Notes: generated by a model from the letters alone, not told the origin. DNA of 64,000 nucleotides from Acinetobacter silvestris (GCF_002135235.1 NZ_NEGB01000009.1:36204-100203); one strand, 5' to 3'; shown: positions 38,247-49,130, numbered from the stretch's first letter. Numbers and translations: made by a program.

Positions 38247-39365
38247 ATGGATTTTAATGATTTATTAAATTTAATGATTGAACATCAAGCCTCTGACTTA
38301 TTTGTCACTGCTGATGTTGAACCATCAATGAAAATTAATGGGCAAATTGTTCCGATTGCAAAAACGAAACTTACCGGTGAAATTGTTGGGCAACTCATTC
38401 ACTCGATTATGAGTGAGAAACAACGTAAAGAATTCGCAGATACTCGTGAATGTAACTTCGCGATTACCAACAAAGATAAAACTGCACGCTTCCGTGTCAG
38501 TGCATTTCAACAACGTGATATGCCAGGGATGATTCTGCGTCGAATCGAAACAGTGATTCCAACGATGGAACAATTAAAACTCCCTCCAATCTTAAAAGAT
38601 TTAGCCATGACTAAGCGAGGCATCATCATCTTTGTTGGTGCAACGGGAACAGGTAAATCCACTTCACTGGCGTCAATTATTGGTTATCGTAATAAAAACT
38701 CTAAAGGTCATATCATTACCATTGAAGATCCGATTGAGTTTGTACATGAGCATGCCGGTTGTATTATTACGCAACGTGAGGTTGGGATTGATACCGATTC
38801 TTTTGAGATTGCATTAAAGAACACCTTACGCCAAGCACCTGACGTTATTTTGATTGGTGAGATTCGTTCACGTGAAACCATGGACTATGCCATTGCCTTT
38901 GCAGAGACAGGACATCTAGTCTTTGCAACACTGCATGCCAACAATGCCAACCAAGCCATCGACCGAATTATTCACTTCTTTGAATCAGATCGTCATAGTC
39001 AATTGTTTATGGATTTATCCTTAAACCTAAGAGCAATGGTTGCACAACAATTGATTCCTACCCCAGATGGTAATTCACGTCGTGCTGCAATTGAGATTTT
39101 GATTAACTCTCCTTTAATTTCAGACTTAATTCGTAAAGGAGAAGTTCACGAAATTAAAGATTTGATGAAACGATCTCGTGAATTGGGGATGCAAACTTTT
39201 GACCAAGCTTTGTTTGACCTATATAAAGCTGGGCAAATTACCTATAAAGATGCATTAAAACATGCTGACTCTCCAAATGATTTACGTCTACAAATTAAAT
39301 TAGATGAAGAAGGCGGTTCTCAACTGTTAAATGCCAACAGTAAACTGACTTTTGATGGTCAATAA
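38247..39365 (+). CDS. pilU: PilT-dependent retraction ATPase PilU
   Basis: PilU is a PilT paralogue that assists retraction under load. The 372-residue protein has SDLFVTADVEPSMKINGQI, Walker A GATGTGKSTS near 131, TIEDPIEFVHEHAGC, Walker B LRQAPDVILIGEIRSRE and the His box ATLHANNANQAIDRII. It lacks the exact AIRNLIRE motif of PilT, having LISDLIRKGE instead, as expected for PilU. The 22-bp gap to pilT and a GGGGAAATTTAG ribosome site support cotranscription. Confidence 0.97.
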   Translation: MDFNDLLNLMIEHQASDLFVTADVEPSMKINGQIVPIAKTKLTGEIVGQLIHSIMSEKQRKEFADTRECNFAITNKDKTARFRVSAFQQRDMPGMILRRIETVIPTMEQLKLPPILKDLAMTKRGIIIFVGATGTGKSTSLASIIGYRNKNSKGHIITIEDPIEFVHEHAGCIITQREVGIDTDSFEIALKNTLRQAPDVILIGEIRSRETMDYAIAFAETGHLVFATLHANNANQAIDRIIHFFESDRHSQLFMDLSLNLRAMVAQQLIPTPDGNSRRAAIEILINSPLISDLIRKGEVHEIKDLMKRSRELGMQTFDQALFDLYKAGQITYKDALKHADSPNDLRLQIKLDEEGGSQLLNANSKLTFDGQ

Positions 39366-39399
39366 TTTTTAATTTACGTTCATTTATTCAAAGTCATGC

Positions 39400-39436
39400 A
39401 AAAAAGGAGAGATAAGCAAGCTTATCTCTCCTTTTG
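39400..39436. terminator. Bidirectional terminator between pilU and fur
   Basis: GGAGAGATAAGC and GCTTATCTCTCC form a perfect 12-bp stem with a two-base loop, extended by A-runs on the left and T-runs on the right, so it can terminate both convergent genes. Confidence 0.9.
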
Positions 39437-39457
39437 ATTTGTTATATTTCTGTGCTT

Positions 39458-39895
39458 CTATTTTTTACGATATGCTTCTTTACACTCAGCCGAATCACAA
39501 TAACCGTAAAGATTAAGTGAATGTCCTGTCAGGATAAAACCAAACTTTTCAGCGACTTCATGTTGTTCATGTTCAATGGTATCATTCGTAAATTCAACAA
39601 CTTTATTACAATTTTGGCACACTAAATGATCATGATGATCATCTTGCATAATTTCAAAAACTGAATGGTTGTTTTCAAAATGATGACGCTGAATAATGCC
39701 AGCGGCTTCAAATTGTGTTAACACACGATATACAGTTGCCAATCCGACATCTTCACCTTGTTCAAGTAATGTTTTATAAATGTCTTCTGCGCTCAAGTGA
39801 TGTTGTCTTGAATTTTCTAATAATTCCAAAATCTTGATTCGTGGTAGGGTAACTTTAAGTCCAGCTTTGCGTAAATCTTGATTTGAAATAGCCAT
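39458..39895 (-). CDS. fur: Ferric uptake regulator Fur
   Basis: Fur is the Fe(II)-responsive repressor of iron uptake genes. The 145-residue protein has an N-terminal winged helix with LKVTLPRIKILELLE and GLATVYRVLTQFEAAGI (recognition helix about 51-64), followed by the metal-binding half: H32/H33, DDHHDHLVCQNC with H87, H88, H90, C93 and C96, and a second Cys pair C133/C138 in YCDSAEC. It is divergent from bamE, an arrangement common in gammaproteobacteria. Confidence 0.98.
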   Translation of the reverse strand: MAISNQDLRKAGLKVTLPRIKILELLENSRQHHLSAEDIYKTLLEQGEDVGLATVYRVLTQFEAAGIIQRHHFENNHSVFEIMQDDHHDHLVCQNCNKVVEFTNDTIEHEQHEVAEKFGFILTGHSLNLYGYCDSAECKEAYRKK

Positions 39896-40007
39896 ATAAA
39901 AAGGTCTCGCAACAAATTTTAAGTTGGAATATGCAACAGAGTTGAGATGCAGTATGATCTATGATCGGATCAATTGCATCATAATTAATTTGGGATAGTG
40001 TAGCAAA

Positions 40008-40406
40008 ATGCAAAAAATCATGCTGACGTTATTCGTCGCTTCATTGCTTGGTGGTTGTTCTGTATTCGGAGTATATAAAGTTGATATTCCTCAAGGTACA
40101 CCGTTAACTCAAGCTCAAGCCTCAAAAATTCAAGTAGGTATGTCACACCAACAAGTTCGTTTCTTGCTGGGCAGCCCAACAGTCACTGATCCAATGAATC
40201 CATTACGTTGGGACTACATTTACAACTATATCCCTGGTACTTATGCTAAAAAAGCCAAGATTCCGGCAGCACATGGCCAACACTTAAAAGTTTATTTTAA
40301 TGAGTCAGGTATTGTCACCAAAATTGAAGGTCTAGATAGCATTCCTGAGTCTCAACCGGGCTTGCCAGCATCTAAAGAAGCGATTTTGAATGCGCCCCCA
40401 CTATAG
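40008..40406 (+). CDS. bamE: Outer-membrane assembly lipoprotein BamE
   Basis: BamE (SmpA/OmlA) is a small lipoprotein of the Bam complex that inserts beta-barrel proteins. The signal peptide ends in lipobox LLGGC (Cys17). The mature domain shows the family signature VDIPQGTPLTQAQASKIQVG, MSHQQVRFLLGSP and PLRWDYIYNYIPG at about residues 28-75. The 132-residue length fits. It is divergent from fur and followed by a strong terminator. Confidence 0.95.
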   Translation: MQKIMLTLFVASLLGGCSVFGVYKVDIPQGTPLTQAQASKIQVGMSHQQVRFLLGSPTVTDPMNPLRWDYIYNYIPGTYAKKAKIPAAHGQHLKVYFNESGIVTKIEGLDSIPESQPGLPASKEAILNAPPL

Positions 40407-40424
40407 TCACTTTAGAATAAAAAG

Positions 40425-40447
40425 AAACCCCTCACTGAGGGGTTTTT
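40425..40447. terminator. Terminator between bamE and rnfH
   Basis: AAACCCCTCA and TGAGGGGTTT form a stem with T-runs on the plus strand and A-rich flank on the left, serving the convergent bamE and rnfH. Confidence 0.88.
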
Positions 40448-40451
40448 CATA

Positions 40452-40790
40452 TCACTTCAATTGTTTAAAGCGATTGCCTCGACAATAGTTTCCAACAGGA
40501 TTTGCAGCAGCACGATTACGACGAATATCTTTCGGATTAATCGTCAATGCCCGATAAATTTCGACCCGATCACCCACTTGAATTACCTGATTTTTATCCT
40601 TAATTTTGGTACCAAAGATACCTAAGCTATACTGCTCAGGTAATGTAATTAAATTCTCAATTCCACTTTTCAAAATAGCATCCTGTGCGGTCATTCCGTC
40701 CACATAGTCCACGTCAAGATGGAATTGTTGTTCAGGCGCAGCATAAGCCACCCAAACTTTAGGTTGAATACCTTCCTCTGCAAACGCCAT
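40452..40790 (-). CDS. rnfH: RnfH family ubiquitin-like protein
   Basis: RnfH is a small beta-grasp protein of the ubiquitin-like superfamily; its role is not settled, though it is found beside rnf or ratA-bamE genes. Starting at the ATG at 40790, the protein has 112 residues: PKVWVAYAAPEQQFHLDVDY, AQDAILKSGI, LGIFGTKIK, GDRVEIYRALTINPKDIRR. The ATG overlaps the stop of the upstream transporter in TAATG. Frame extension upstream of 40790 lies inside that gene. The gene normally sits next to bamE, as here. Confidence 0.9.
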   Translation of the reverse strand: MAFAEEGIQPKVWVAYAAPEQQFHLDVDYVDGMTAQDAILKSGIENLITLPEQYSLGIFGTKIKDKNQVIQVGDRVEIYRALTINPKDIRRNRAAANPVGNYCRGNRFKQLK

Positions 40791-41872
40791 TAGATGAATT
40801 GCCCAATAAATGAAATCATCGCCAGTACAATCGATAATGGCAATACGATACGTACTGCAATACGCCAAATATTATAAAATATTTCATTACTGAAATTCAT
40901 CGCTTTGCGTAGATGACTAATTTTCATTATCCAACCTGCAAAGATCGAATAAATTAAACAAATAGCCAATCCCCATAGCATCAAGACAGAATTAAGAACG
41001 GTACTCACGTTTGGTATCGCCCAAATAAGTAATGCTGCCAGTAAAATAAGGATTTGAATCACAAGGGCAATTTGACGTTGTGCCAATTGTTCACGTGCAA
41101 GTTGTAACATCAGCCCTGCAGCCACTACAGCGGCAAAAGTCATGCTATATGCAGGGACTTGTGCACTCATGGCAAAATAGCCAAATGCAATCACTGCAAT
41201 CAGCTGTGCTATCCATATTGGTACCACTGTTTTACTGGATTGCTCTTGTTGTTGAATTTGTGAAAGACTGGTTTGCCAATAGATGCCCAAGCCTAAACCA
41301 CTGGCCACCAATGCTAATATTGTTGCATAGCCCCATTCTTTAAATTCAATTGCGGTCACATGCCATGGTTGCAAAGCAGTACCGAGCACGTTAGCCAATA
41401 TCAATGAGCCAATCACACCTATTACAATTAAAAGTACCAAAATTTGGCGTGGTAAATAGGATAGTAGCAATGCAGCAATTGCCAAACCAATTAAGACTAA
41501 ATCTGCTTGACTCGCGAATGTTGAGCCTTGTAGCGCAATTTGACTAATATTAGAAAGAACACCGCCAGCCAAAAAAGGAATAAATACCACTGCCAACCAA
41601 CCCACAAGACGCCATTTTTGTGATGCATCAGCATCACGGGTTAGTGTTGAAAGTGCATTTAAAGCCGTAGTTTTTGACCGTTTTGCCAAAGCTACTTCTA
41701 AATAGCCAATTGGTAAAGCGAGCAGCACCATTGTGCCTAGCCATAACAACCAAAAATCAATTTGTCGATCAATTTGAATACCTAAACTCGGTGCTAACCC
41801 AGCAATAATAATAAATGATAAACAAAATGCCATCAGCGGCGATAACCATCGTGACATAGAATTGTCTTGCAT
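40790..41872 (-). CDS. NSS-like (SNF family) membrane transporter
   Basis: The protein has about ten hydrophobic segments and resembles bacterial neurotransmitter:sodium symporters, with LPIGYLEVALAKRSKTTALNALST near residues 55-78 and DASQKWRLVGWLAVVFIPF following, both typical of the helix 2-3 region. It is shorter (about 360 residues) than the usual 440-510, so it is a reduced member or a pseudo-symporter. I start at the ATG at 41872 (MQDNSMSRWL) with GGAACTCGTC upstream. It overlaps rnfH by one base. Substrate unknown. Confidence 0.7.
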   Translation of the reverse strand: MQDNSMSRWLSPLMAFCLSFIIIAGLAPSLGIQIDRQIDFWLLWLGTMVLLALPIGYLEVALAKRSKTTALNALSTLTRDADASQKWRLVGWLAVVFIPFLAGGVLSNISQIALQGSTFASQADLVLIGLAIAALLLSYLPRQILVLLIVIGVIGSLILANVLGTALQPWHVTAIEFKEWGYATILALVASGLGLGIYWQTSLSQIQQQEQSSKTVVPIWIAQLIAVIAFGYFAMSAQVPAYSMTFAAVVAAGLMLQLAREQLAQRQIALVIQILILLAALLIWAIPNVSTVLNSVLMLWGLAICLIYSIFAGWIMKISHLRKAMNFSNEIFYNIWRIAVRIVLPLSIVLAMISFIGQFI

Positions 41873-41935
41873 GACGAGTTCCGTAAAAAAGTCTAACGCT
41901 ATTTTGCCTTTGTCATAGCTGAAAATCAAAGATTA

Positions 41936-41973
41936 CAAAAAAAAAAGCAAATCATCTCATCAGATGATTTGCT
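41936..41973 (-). terminator. Terminator of the hemerythrin gene
   Basis: AGCAAATCATCT and AGATGATTTGCT form a perfect 12-bp stem around CATC; the left flank of A gives a long T-run on the minus strand. Confidence 0.8.
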
Positions 41974-42046
41974 ACGCTAAATTTATTCTTCAAATTTTAT
42001 TTATTATCCCCGCTATTTTTCTTATTGATTCATAAAACATGATGGT

Positions 42047-42502
42047 CTAAGAGAAGAATCGAGCAAACCAATTTTTTCCTTTTTTCTTTTCATTTTCTTT
42101 AATAATACCCATCATATTGAGCTTAACTGCACCCACATAATCAGCATCATCGTGTTGAATATGATTAATTAACCATTTCGATAAGACTTCATGCAGTTCA
42201 CTTTCAATTGAATAGCCTTCATCAAAACGAGTCCGATAACTTTCAATTTTTTTAATAAATAAATCATGTACGCGTTTATGTGGCACACGATATTTATACC
42301 CAGCTTCTTCTTGTAAACTCTCTTCAAAAGTAAAATGAGACTGAGTATAATCAATAATATTATTGAGAATTTGTTTAACTCTGGCTTTATCTGTTCCTAC
42401 GCTGATTTCATCAATTTCATTGATATAATCTAAAATCCTTCTATGTTGATCGTCAATCACATCGATTCCAGTATTATATTCTGGGACCCATTTCATCTTC
42501 AT
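42047..42502 (-). CDS. Bacteriohemerythrin
   Basis: This 151-residue protein has the complete hemerythrin di-iron ligand set: H20 (DDQHRRI), H56 and E60 (SHFTFEE), H75 and H79 (PHKRVHD), H114 and D119 (NHIQHDD). Such single-domain proteins bind oxygen or sense it and can deliver it to enzymes. A basic tail ENEKKKGKNWFARFFS ends the protein. It stands alone between terminators and an AT-rich gap. Whether it is for sensing or storage cannot be told. Confidence 0.9.
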   Translation of the reverse strand: MKMKWVPEYNTGIDVIDDQHRRILDYINEIDEISVGTDKARVKQILNNIIDYTQSHFTFEESLQEEAGYKYRVPHKRVHDLFIKKIESYRTRFDEGYSIESELHEVLSKWLINHIQHDDADYVGAVKLNMMGIIKENEKKKGKNWFARFFS

Positions 42503-42830
42503 ACGACCACCTTAAAATAATAATTGCATCACCTTTTAAAATCATAGTAACCACTAAACAAACAAATAAAAATCAACCGTATTACTCGGGTTTAACCAAA
42601 AATTTTGAATTTAGACACAAGTTATTGTTAAATATTTATTTTATTTTTTAACCAGACCAAAAGGGTAAGTTATTATTTAACCATCTATATAAATAAAAAC
42701 TGAATTAATATCTCAAAAACCATGTTAAATATTCGGTTTATAGTGACGTTAAAATAAATAAATCCAAATATTTTTTATTAAAAACTGAATTATAATTATT
42801 TTATTTAAAATTTTATTTATATAGAATAAA
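42503..42830. other. Intergenic gap of 328 bp
   Basis: Extremely AT-rich DNA between two minus-strand genes. I see no gene, hairpin or repeat that stands out; it must hold the hemerythrin promoter. Confidence 0.55.
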
Positions 42831-43679
42831 CTAGTATTGATCTGCTTTAGTCATGCGTTTTAATTCTGGATTCTGCTCTTCACGAATTAATCTTTCTACC
42901 CGCGTTAGAGCCGTTAATATTGGACGACCAGATTGAAATAAAATCATTTCTCCAGCTTTAAATGGAGTCCAGTTTTCATTATAAGTTAAAGGTTCAGTTG
43001 TAATCACCGCAACGCGATCTTCTGCTGTAGTGACTGTACTAAAATCGACTTCTACATCTAAATCGATCAATTGAGCATGTTGAAATGGATATTCTCGAAC
43101 CAACCAATGCAACTTGGTGGTGGCGTAACTAAATAAAGCCTGTCCATTCGACAAACAATAATTAAACGTCCCATATTCAGCAATTTGTGGTGCAATATCT
43201 TTAAGTAATGCAAATATTTGCGCTAAACTCGGTTCGACATAGCCAAATTTTTCTACAAATTTTTCAAGCATATAGCAAAATGCTAACTCACTATCTGTAT
43301 TTCCAACAGGTGTGAAACGACCAGATAAACGTGGGTTAAAACCATGTAAATCACCATTATGTGCAAATATCCATTGTCTGCCCCATAACTCACGGCTAAA
43401 TGGGTGGGAGTTCTCTAAGGTAATTTTACCTTGTGTTGCTTTACGAATATGTGCAATGACGTTGCGAGATTTGATCGGATAATTTCGAATCAACTCGGCA
43501 ATAGGAGATTCAACCGCAGATTGATTATCGACAAATAAGCGGCAGCCTTTATCTTCAAAAAATGCAATCCCAAAACCATCACAATGATCTGAAGTAATTC
43601 CCGCACGTTGCGAAAAACCACGGAAAGAAAATGTAATATCCGTTGGTGTTGCACAGTTCATTCCCAGCAATTGACACAT
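42831..43679 (-). CDS. Class II glutamine amidotransferase, YafJ-like
   Basis: The 282-residue protein has an Ntn-hydrolase glutaminase domain with the catalytic Cys2 exposed after Met removal (MCQLLGMNC). Other conserved pieces are HCDGFGIAFFEDKGCRLF, NVIAHIRKATQGKI, ENSHPFSRELWGRQWIFAHNG and GNTDSELAFCYML, the set found in YafJ-type proteins. It lacks the synthase half of larger enzymes, so the acceptor substrate is unknown. The gene is monocistronic. Confidence 0.88.
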   Translation of the reverse strand: MCQLLGMNCATPTDITFSFRGFSQRAGITSDHCDGFGIAFFEDKGCRLFVDNQSAVESPIAELIRNYPIKSRNVIAHIRKATQGKITLENSHPFSRELWGRQWIFAHNGDLHGFNPRLSGRFTPVGNTDSELAFCYMLEKFVEKFGYVEPSLAQIFALLKDIAPQIAEYGTFNYCLSNGQALFSYATTKLHWLVREYPFQHAQLIDLDVEVDFSTVTTAEDRVAVITTEPLTYNENWTPFKAGEMILFQSGRPILTALTRVERLIREEQNPELKRMTKADQY

Positions 43680-43894
43680 AATTTTTTCATGTAACTTTTA
43701 GTTATATCAATATTGTGCATGAGTACACCCTTGCTTGCAAATCTGAAAAACTGCAAACAAGTGTATTTTATTCGATTTCTTGCAAACACATTTAAGATGC
43801 CAGATCCTTTTAACAACTCAAGCGATCATAAAAAATCAGATTGGAAATATGTAAAAAGCCACATTAAGTGACTTTGATGATGATCAACATGATT

Positions 43895-44830
<936 letters not shown>

Positions 44831-44846
44831 TCAAACTAATCTAAAA

Positions 44847-46295
44847 TTAGTGCATGTGCAGAATATCTTGCGCAATCACAGGATAACCAGCGCTCAACAT
44901 GGAAGCAAATATTTGTCTAATGTTATCTAAATGTGCAGGACTATCAGCATCAAAGCGCAGAGTAAAAAACTCCCCTGTATTGGATGCCCGAATAATACCA
45001 AAACCATATTTGAAATCGAGCCTAACCCCATCAATATTACTCAATACAGCATCTAAATGATGACTAGACTCTTCAATTTCACGTAGGAGTATTTGAGGAT
45101 CTATACCGCGAGTACTGATATAAGTATCTTCCGTATAAAAACGTTCAGGATAGACTGCCAAAATTTTAGATAAAGTCATATCTGGAAATTGGCTTAAATA
45201 CTCCATCACACGTAATGCAGCATACAGTCCATCATCGTAGCCTAATCCTCGACCATCATTAAATACATAATGCCCTGCATATTCACCACCAAAAACGGCA
45301 AAGCCTTTTGATTGCGACATATACCTGCGTAGAAAGCTACTACCCGTACGTAACATTTTGGCTTGTCCACCTAATTGCTCGACCACTTGGCGAACCATAG
45401 CTGAACATTTCACATCAAATACAATTTCATGCTTTGGGTGACTTTCTAAACACATTTGCGCACACAAAGCCAATAAACGATCAGCTGAAATAATATGTGC
45501 ATGTTCATCTAGTAATACTACGCGATCACCATCACCATCTAAGGCAATGCCAAAATCTGCTTGATAATGCAATATATTCTGTCGAAGCAGCTCTAAATGT
45601 TTGGCTTGTGATGGATCTGGTGCATGATCGGGAAAGTGACCATCGGCATTACAGCGTAATGCAATCACCTCACAGCCTAATTTCGTCAACACTTGTTGTG
45701 CACAATATCCTGCTGAACCATTCAAGCCATCAATAACCACTTTAAACTGACGTTTAAGCTGAATGTCTTGAAGTAATACAGACTGATAAGACACACAAAA
45801 CTCAGATTTTATATCGTGTTCTACTGGAAACAACTCAAACATTTGTGGTTGATTGAATAGCAATTGTGAGGCTAATTCGCCAACATCTTGAATCATTTCA
45901 GGACTAGGCGGTTCAGTTTGAATTACCCATTTGATGCCATTATCGGTCTTAGAATTGTGACTTGCAGTCACCATAATGCCATTGCCATGAGTTTGACGTG
46001 CGGCAAAATACATTTGTGGAGTAGAACAACAACCTATCGCAACGACTTTAAATTGATGCTGTATAAAGACTTGCTCAATTATTTTTGCGAAGGTAGGACT
46101 GCTGAGACGTGCATCATAGCCAATGACGATTTGCGTTTGTCCCATTTTTTGGAATTGACTAACCAATGCCCTTGCAATCGCATGAATGATTGCCGGATTT
46201 AATAACTCCACCTTTCCTCGAATATCATAAGCGCGGAAAATTTGATGTGGAAATTCAATAGGTATATTCATAAGCAATACTTCTGGTTGCTTCAT
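44847..46295 (-). CDS. Phosphomannomutase/phosphoglucomutase (AlgC-like)
   Basis: This alpha-D-phosphohexomutase interconverts 1- and 6-phosphates of mannose or glucose for surface polysaccharide synthesis. The phosphoserine loop is TASHNSKTDNGIK near residue 108, the Mg site DGDGDRVVLLD near 253, the sugar-binding GGEYAGHYVF near 338 and the phosphate-binding RASNTGEFFTLRFDA near 443. Length 482 residues; the true start may instead be MNIPIEFP eight codons on, at 46271. The argB gene follows, possibly in one operon. Confidence 0.92.
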   Translation of the reverse strand: MKQPEVLLMNIPIEFPHQIFRAYDIRGKVELLNPAIIHAIARALVSQFQKMGQTQIVIGYDARLSSPTFAKIIEQVFIQHQFKVVAIGCCSTPQMYFAARQTHGNGIMVTASHNSKTDNGIKWVIQTEPPSPEMIQDVGELASQLLFNQPQMFELFPVEHDIKSEFCVSYQSVLLQDIQLKRQFKVVIDGLNGSAGYCAQQVLTKLGCEVIALRCNADGHFPDHAPDPSQAKHLELLRQNILHYQADFGIALDGDGDRVVLLDEHAHIISADRLLALCAQMCLESHPKHEIVFDVKCSAMVRQVVEQLGGQAKMLRTGSSFLRRYMSQSKGFAVFGGEYAGHYVFNDGRGLGYDDGLYAALRVMEYLSQFPDMTLSKILAVYPERFYTEDTYISTRGIDPQILLREIEESSHHLDAVLSNIDGVRLDFKYGFGIIRASNTGEFFTLRFDADSPAHLDNIRQIFASMLSAGYPVIAQDILHMH

Positions 46296-46440
46296 CCTTC
46301 ACTCACGTCTATGAGTAAAGTATTCGTATCTCTGATTTGGATACTTTCAAAGGATATCTGCGGAAGTTAGAAATTTTCTAAGCGACTCGATTTAACTGAT
46401 GAATATATCATAAATATACTTTTTGTTAAAAAATCAAATT

Positions 46441-46478
46441 TTGATAAAGAAGCCTGAATTTTCAAGCTCCTTTATCAA
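46441..46478 (-). terminator. Probable dut terminator
   Basis: TTGATAAAGAAGCCTG pairs with CAAGCTCCTTTATCAA at 14 of 16 positions around a six-base loop; the minus strand continues into a T-rich run. It lies just beyond the dut stop. Confidence 0.6.
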
Positions 46479-46491
46479 CTATACCAATAGT

Positions 46492-46947
46492 TTAATTTTG
46501 ACCCGTATGCCCAAAACCACCAGCACCACGTTCGGTCGCTTTAAATTCATCGACCAAATCAAATTCAGCTTGAATCACTGGCACCAGTACATATTGAGCT
46601 AAACGCTCACCTGGTTCTAAATTAAAGATTATTTGGCTGCGATTCCAAACTGAAACCATCAGCTCACCTTGGTAATCCGAGTCAATCAGACCAACTAAGT
46701 TTCCAAGTACGATCCCATGTTTATGACCTAGACCTGAACGCGGTAAAATTAAACCCGCAAAATTTGAATCTTCAATATAAATCGCCATACCCGTTTTAAC
46801 TAACACAGTTTGACCTGGTTCAATTTGAATCGCGGTATCTACACAAGCTCGTAGATCTAAACCAGCCGAACCTGTAGTTGCATACGTTGGCATTGGCCAT
46901 TCTTGACCTAAACGTTTATCAAGTACTTTTACTTGAACTTTCATCAT
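46492..46947 (-). CDS. dut: Deoxyuridine 5'-triphosphate nucleotidohydrolase
   Basis: Dut hydrolyses dUTP to dUMP, preventing uracil in DNA. The 151-residue trimeric-type enzyme has motif 1 [10 protein letters not shown] (about 29-38), motif 2 [10 protein letters not shown], motif 3 [17 protein letters not shown] with the catalytic Asp, motif 4 [13 protein letters not shown] and the C-terminal motif 5 [10 protein letters not shown]. The second Met is an equal candidate start. It follows rep by about 47 bp on the same strand. Confidence 0.96.
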   Translation of the reverse strand: MMKVQVKVLDKRLGQEWPMPTYATTGSAGLDLRACVDTAIQIEPGQTVLVKTGMAIYIEDSNFAGLILPRSGLGHKHGIVLGNLVGLIDSDYQGELMVSVWNRSQIIFNLEPGERLAQYVLVPVIQAEFDLVDEFKATERGAGGFGHTGQN

Positions 46948-46993
46948 AAAATCCTATGGGTTTCTAAAACTTTTCACACAACACCTTTAAAAC

Positions 46994-49033
46994 TTAACGT
47001 TTTAACAGTGCTTTTAAATTTTGCAAATAATGCTGTGCCTGTAATTTTGGATCAATATTTTCAGCCAATTTTTTCTTACGGCCTAACCAATCCAAATCAT
47101 CTTGCGGTAATTCATCTAAGAAGCGACTTGGGGTCATTTGTTTCATTTGACCGCCATTTTTACGCTGCTCTGCAAGCGTTAAAGTTAAACCTTGTTGAGC
47201 ACGAGTAATGCCAACGTACATCAAACGACGTTCTTCTTCGATGGTTTCCGCAGCGATTGAGTTCTTATGTGGCAGGAGTTCTTCCTCCAGCCCCATAATA
47301 TATACAAATGGAAATTCCAAACCTTTTGATGCATGTAAGGTCAGAAGATTGACTTTATCGGTATCTTCGTCCTCTTGTTGCTGCTCCAACATATCCAGTA
47401 AGACCATTTTACGAATCACACTTTCAATATTGCGCTCATCAACATCATCTGCGCGATTGATAAGACTTTGGATACTGCTATATAGCATTTCCATGTTATC
47501 TAGCTTGGTTTTTTCCTGTGCAGGTGTTGCCGCTGTTTCACGGACATAGTCGATATAACCCGCTTCATGCATCATCTGTCGAATTTTAGGGACAGGTTCA
47601 TCATCATCTAATAATTCACGGGTGAAATTCTCAATAAATTCCGCAAATTCTGCCAATTGCGTCGTGGCTTTCTTTGGCATGACCATGGTTAAGCGCTGAT
47701 CACTGGCTGCTGCCAAGAGAGAAAGATGATTCTCTTGTGCAAATAAGCCTAACTTCTCTAGTGTAACTGGGCCAATTGCCCGTTTTGGTGTATTAATAAT
47801 CCGTAAAAAAGCGCTGTCATCTTCAGGATTAATGATCATTCTGAGATAACTCATCATATCCTTAATTTCAGCACGGCCAAAGAACGATTGACCACCTGAA
47901 AGCTTGTAAGGAATTTGCATTTGACGGAGTTGAGTTTCTAAAACACGCGCTTGGAAATTTCCACGATACAACACGGCATAATCTTTCCAGCTTTTACCAT
48001 TCATCAATTTATGCGTGAGTAAATCTTTTACAACGCGTTCGGATTCATCATCATCATTACGACAAGTAATAATTCGAATGACCTCACCATGCCCTTTATC
48101 ACTCCACAATTTCTTGTCAAAAAGATGTGGGTTATTTTCAATCACATGATTGGCTGCTTTTAAAATACGACTGGTTGAACGATAGTTTTGTTCTAGTTTG
48201 ACTACTTTTAAATTATGAAAATCCTCTTTGAGCAAAGCCATATTTTCAGGTTTTGCACCACGCCATGCATAAATGGACTGATCATCATCCCCTACGGCAG
48301 TAAATTGCCCCATTACCCCAACCAGTAATTTCACTAAAATATACTGCGCCGTATTAGTATCTTGATATTCATCCACCAAAAGATAACGGACTCGATTTTG
48401 CCATTTGTCGCGGACTTCGGCATTTTCTTGTAATAAACGTGTTGGCATCACGATCAAATCATCAAAATCAACAGCATTGTATGCACGTAAATTACGCTCA
48501 TACAGTTGATATAAATGTGCAAACTGTACATCTTCCGGCGTTTCACATGTACTATGCGATTGCTCAGGCATAATCAGATCATTTTTCCAATCTGAAATTT
48601 TCTTCATTGCTTTTGCAATTAATTCTTTGCTCTCTGCACCCGATAAATTATCACGGTGCATTAAATCCATTAAAATACGTTTACAGTCATCTGCATCTAA
48701 AATTGAAAAATTATTTTTAAGAGGTGTATGTTTGATCTCTAATCGTAATAAATTTAAACCAAAAGTATGAAATGTCGAAACAGAAAGACCTTTACCTTCT
48801 TCTTTCGATAATAATTTACCAACACGCTCTTTCATTTCACGTGCGGCTTTATTGGTAAACGTCATTGCAGTAATACGGTGTGCAGGAATACCACACTGTT
48901 GTACTAAATATGCAACTTTTCGGGTAATAACCGAAGTTTTACCAGAACCCGCCCCTGCAAGTACTAACAAGGGTCCTTGAGTATATTTCATGGCTTCAAG
49001 TTGCTTGTCATTCAGTTGACTTGCTTTAGACAT
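46994..49033 (-). CDS. rep: ATP-dependent DNA helicase Rep
   Basis: Rep is a 3'-5' UvrD-family helicase that clears proteins ahead of replication forks. The 679-residue protein contains LNDKQLEAMKY (Q motif), Walker A GAGSGKT at 27-33, VDEYQDTNTAQY (motif II), GDDDQSIYAWRGA (motif III), EQNYRSTSRILKAAN (motif IV), VNLLTLHASKGLEFPFVYI (motif V) and EERRLMYVGITRAQ (motif VI). Length and motif order match Rep rather than UvrD, which is longer. Confidence 0.93.
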   Translation of the reverse strand: MSKASQLNDKQLEAMKYTQGPLLVLAGAGSGKTSVITRKVAYLVQQCGIPAHRITAMTFTNKAAREMKERVGKLLSKEEGKGLSVSTFHTFGLNLLRLEIKHTPLKNNFSILDADDCKRILMDLMHRDNLSGAESKELIAKAMKKISDWKNDLIMPEQSHSTCETPEDVQFAHLYQLYERNLRAYNAVDFDDLIVMPTRLLQENAEVRDKWQNRVRYLLVDEYQDTNTAQYILVKLLVGVMGQFTAVGDDDQSIYAWRGAKPENMALLKEDFHNLKVVKLEQNYRSTSRILKAANHVIENNPHLFDKKLWSDKGHGEVIRIITCRNDDDESERVVKDLLTHKLMNGKSWKDYAVLYRGNFQARVLETQLRQMQIPYKLSGGQSFFGRAEIKDMMSYLRMIINPEDDSAFLRIINTPKRAIGPVTLEKLGLFAQENHLSLLAAASDQRLTMVMPKKATTQLAEFAEFIENFTRELLDDDEPVPKIRQMMHEAGYIDYVRETAATPAQEKTKLDNMEMLYSSIQSLINRADDVDERNIESVIRKMVLLDMLEQQQEDEDTDKVNLLTLHASKGLEFPFVYIMGLEEELLPHKNSIAAETIEEERRLMYVGITRAQQGLTLTLAEQRKNGGQMKQMTPSRFLDELPQDDLDWLGRKKKLAENIDPKLQAQHYLQNLKALLKR

Positions 49034-49130
49034 CGTTTTTCCTCTTTCATTTCTGCGCTAGATTATAGTCTTCTGAACATGACTTGCCTAATGCTTAATG
49101 ATATTTCCCATCACAAATTTCAAGCCATAA

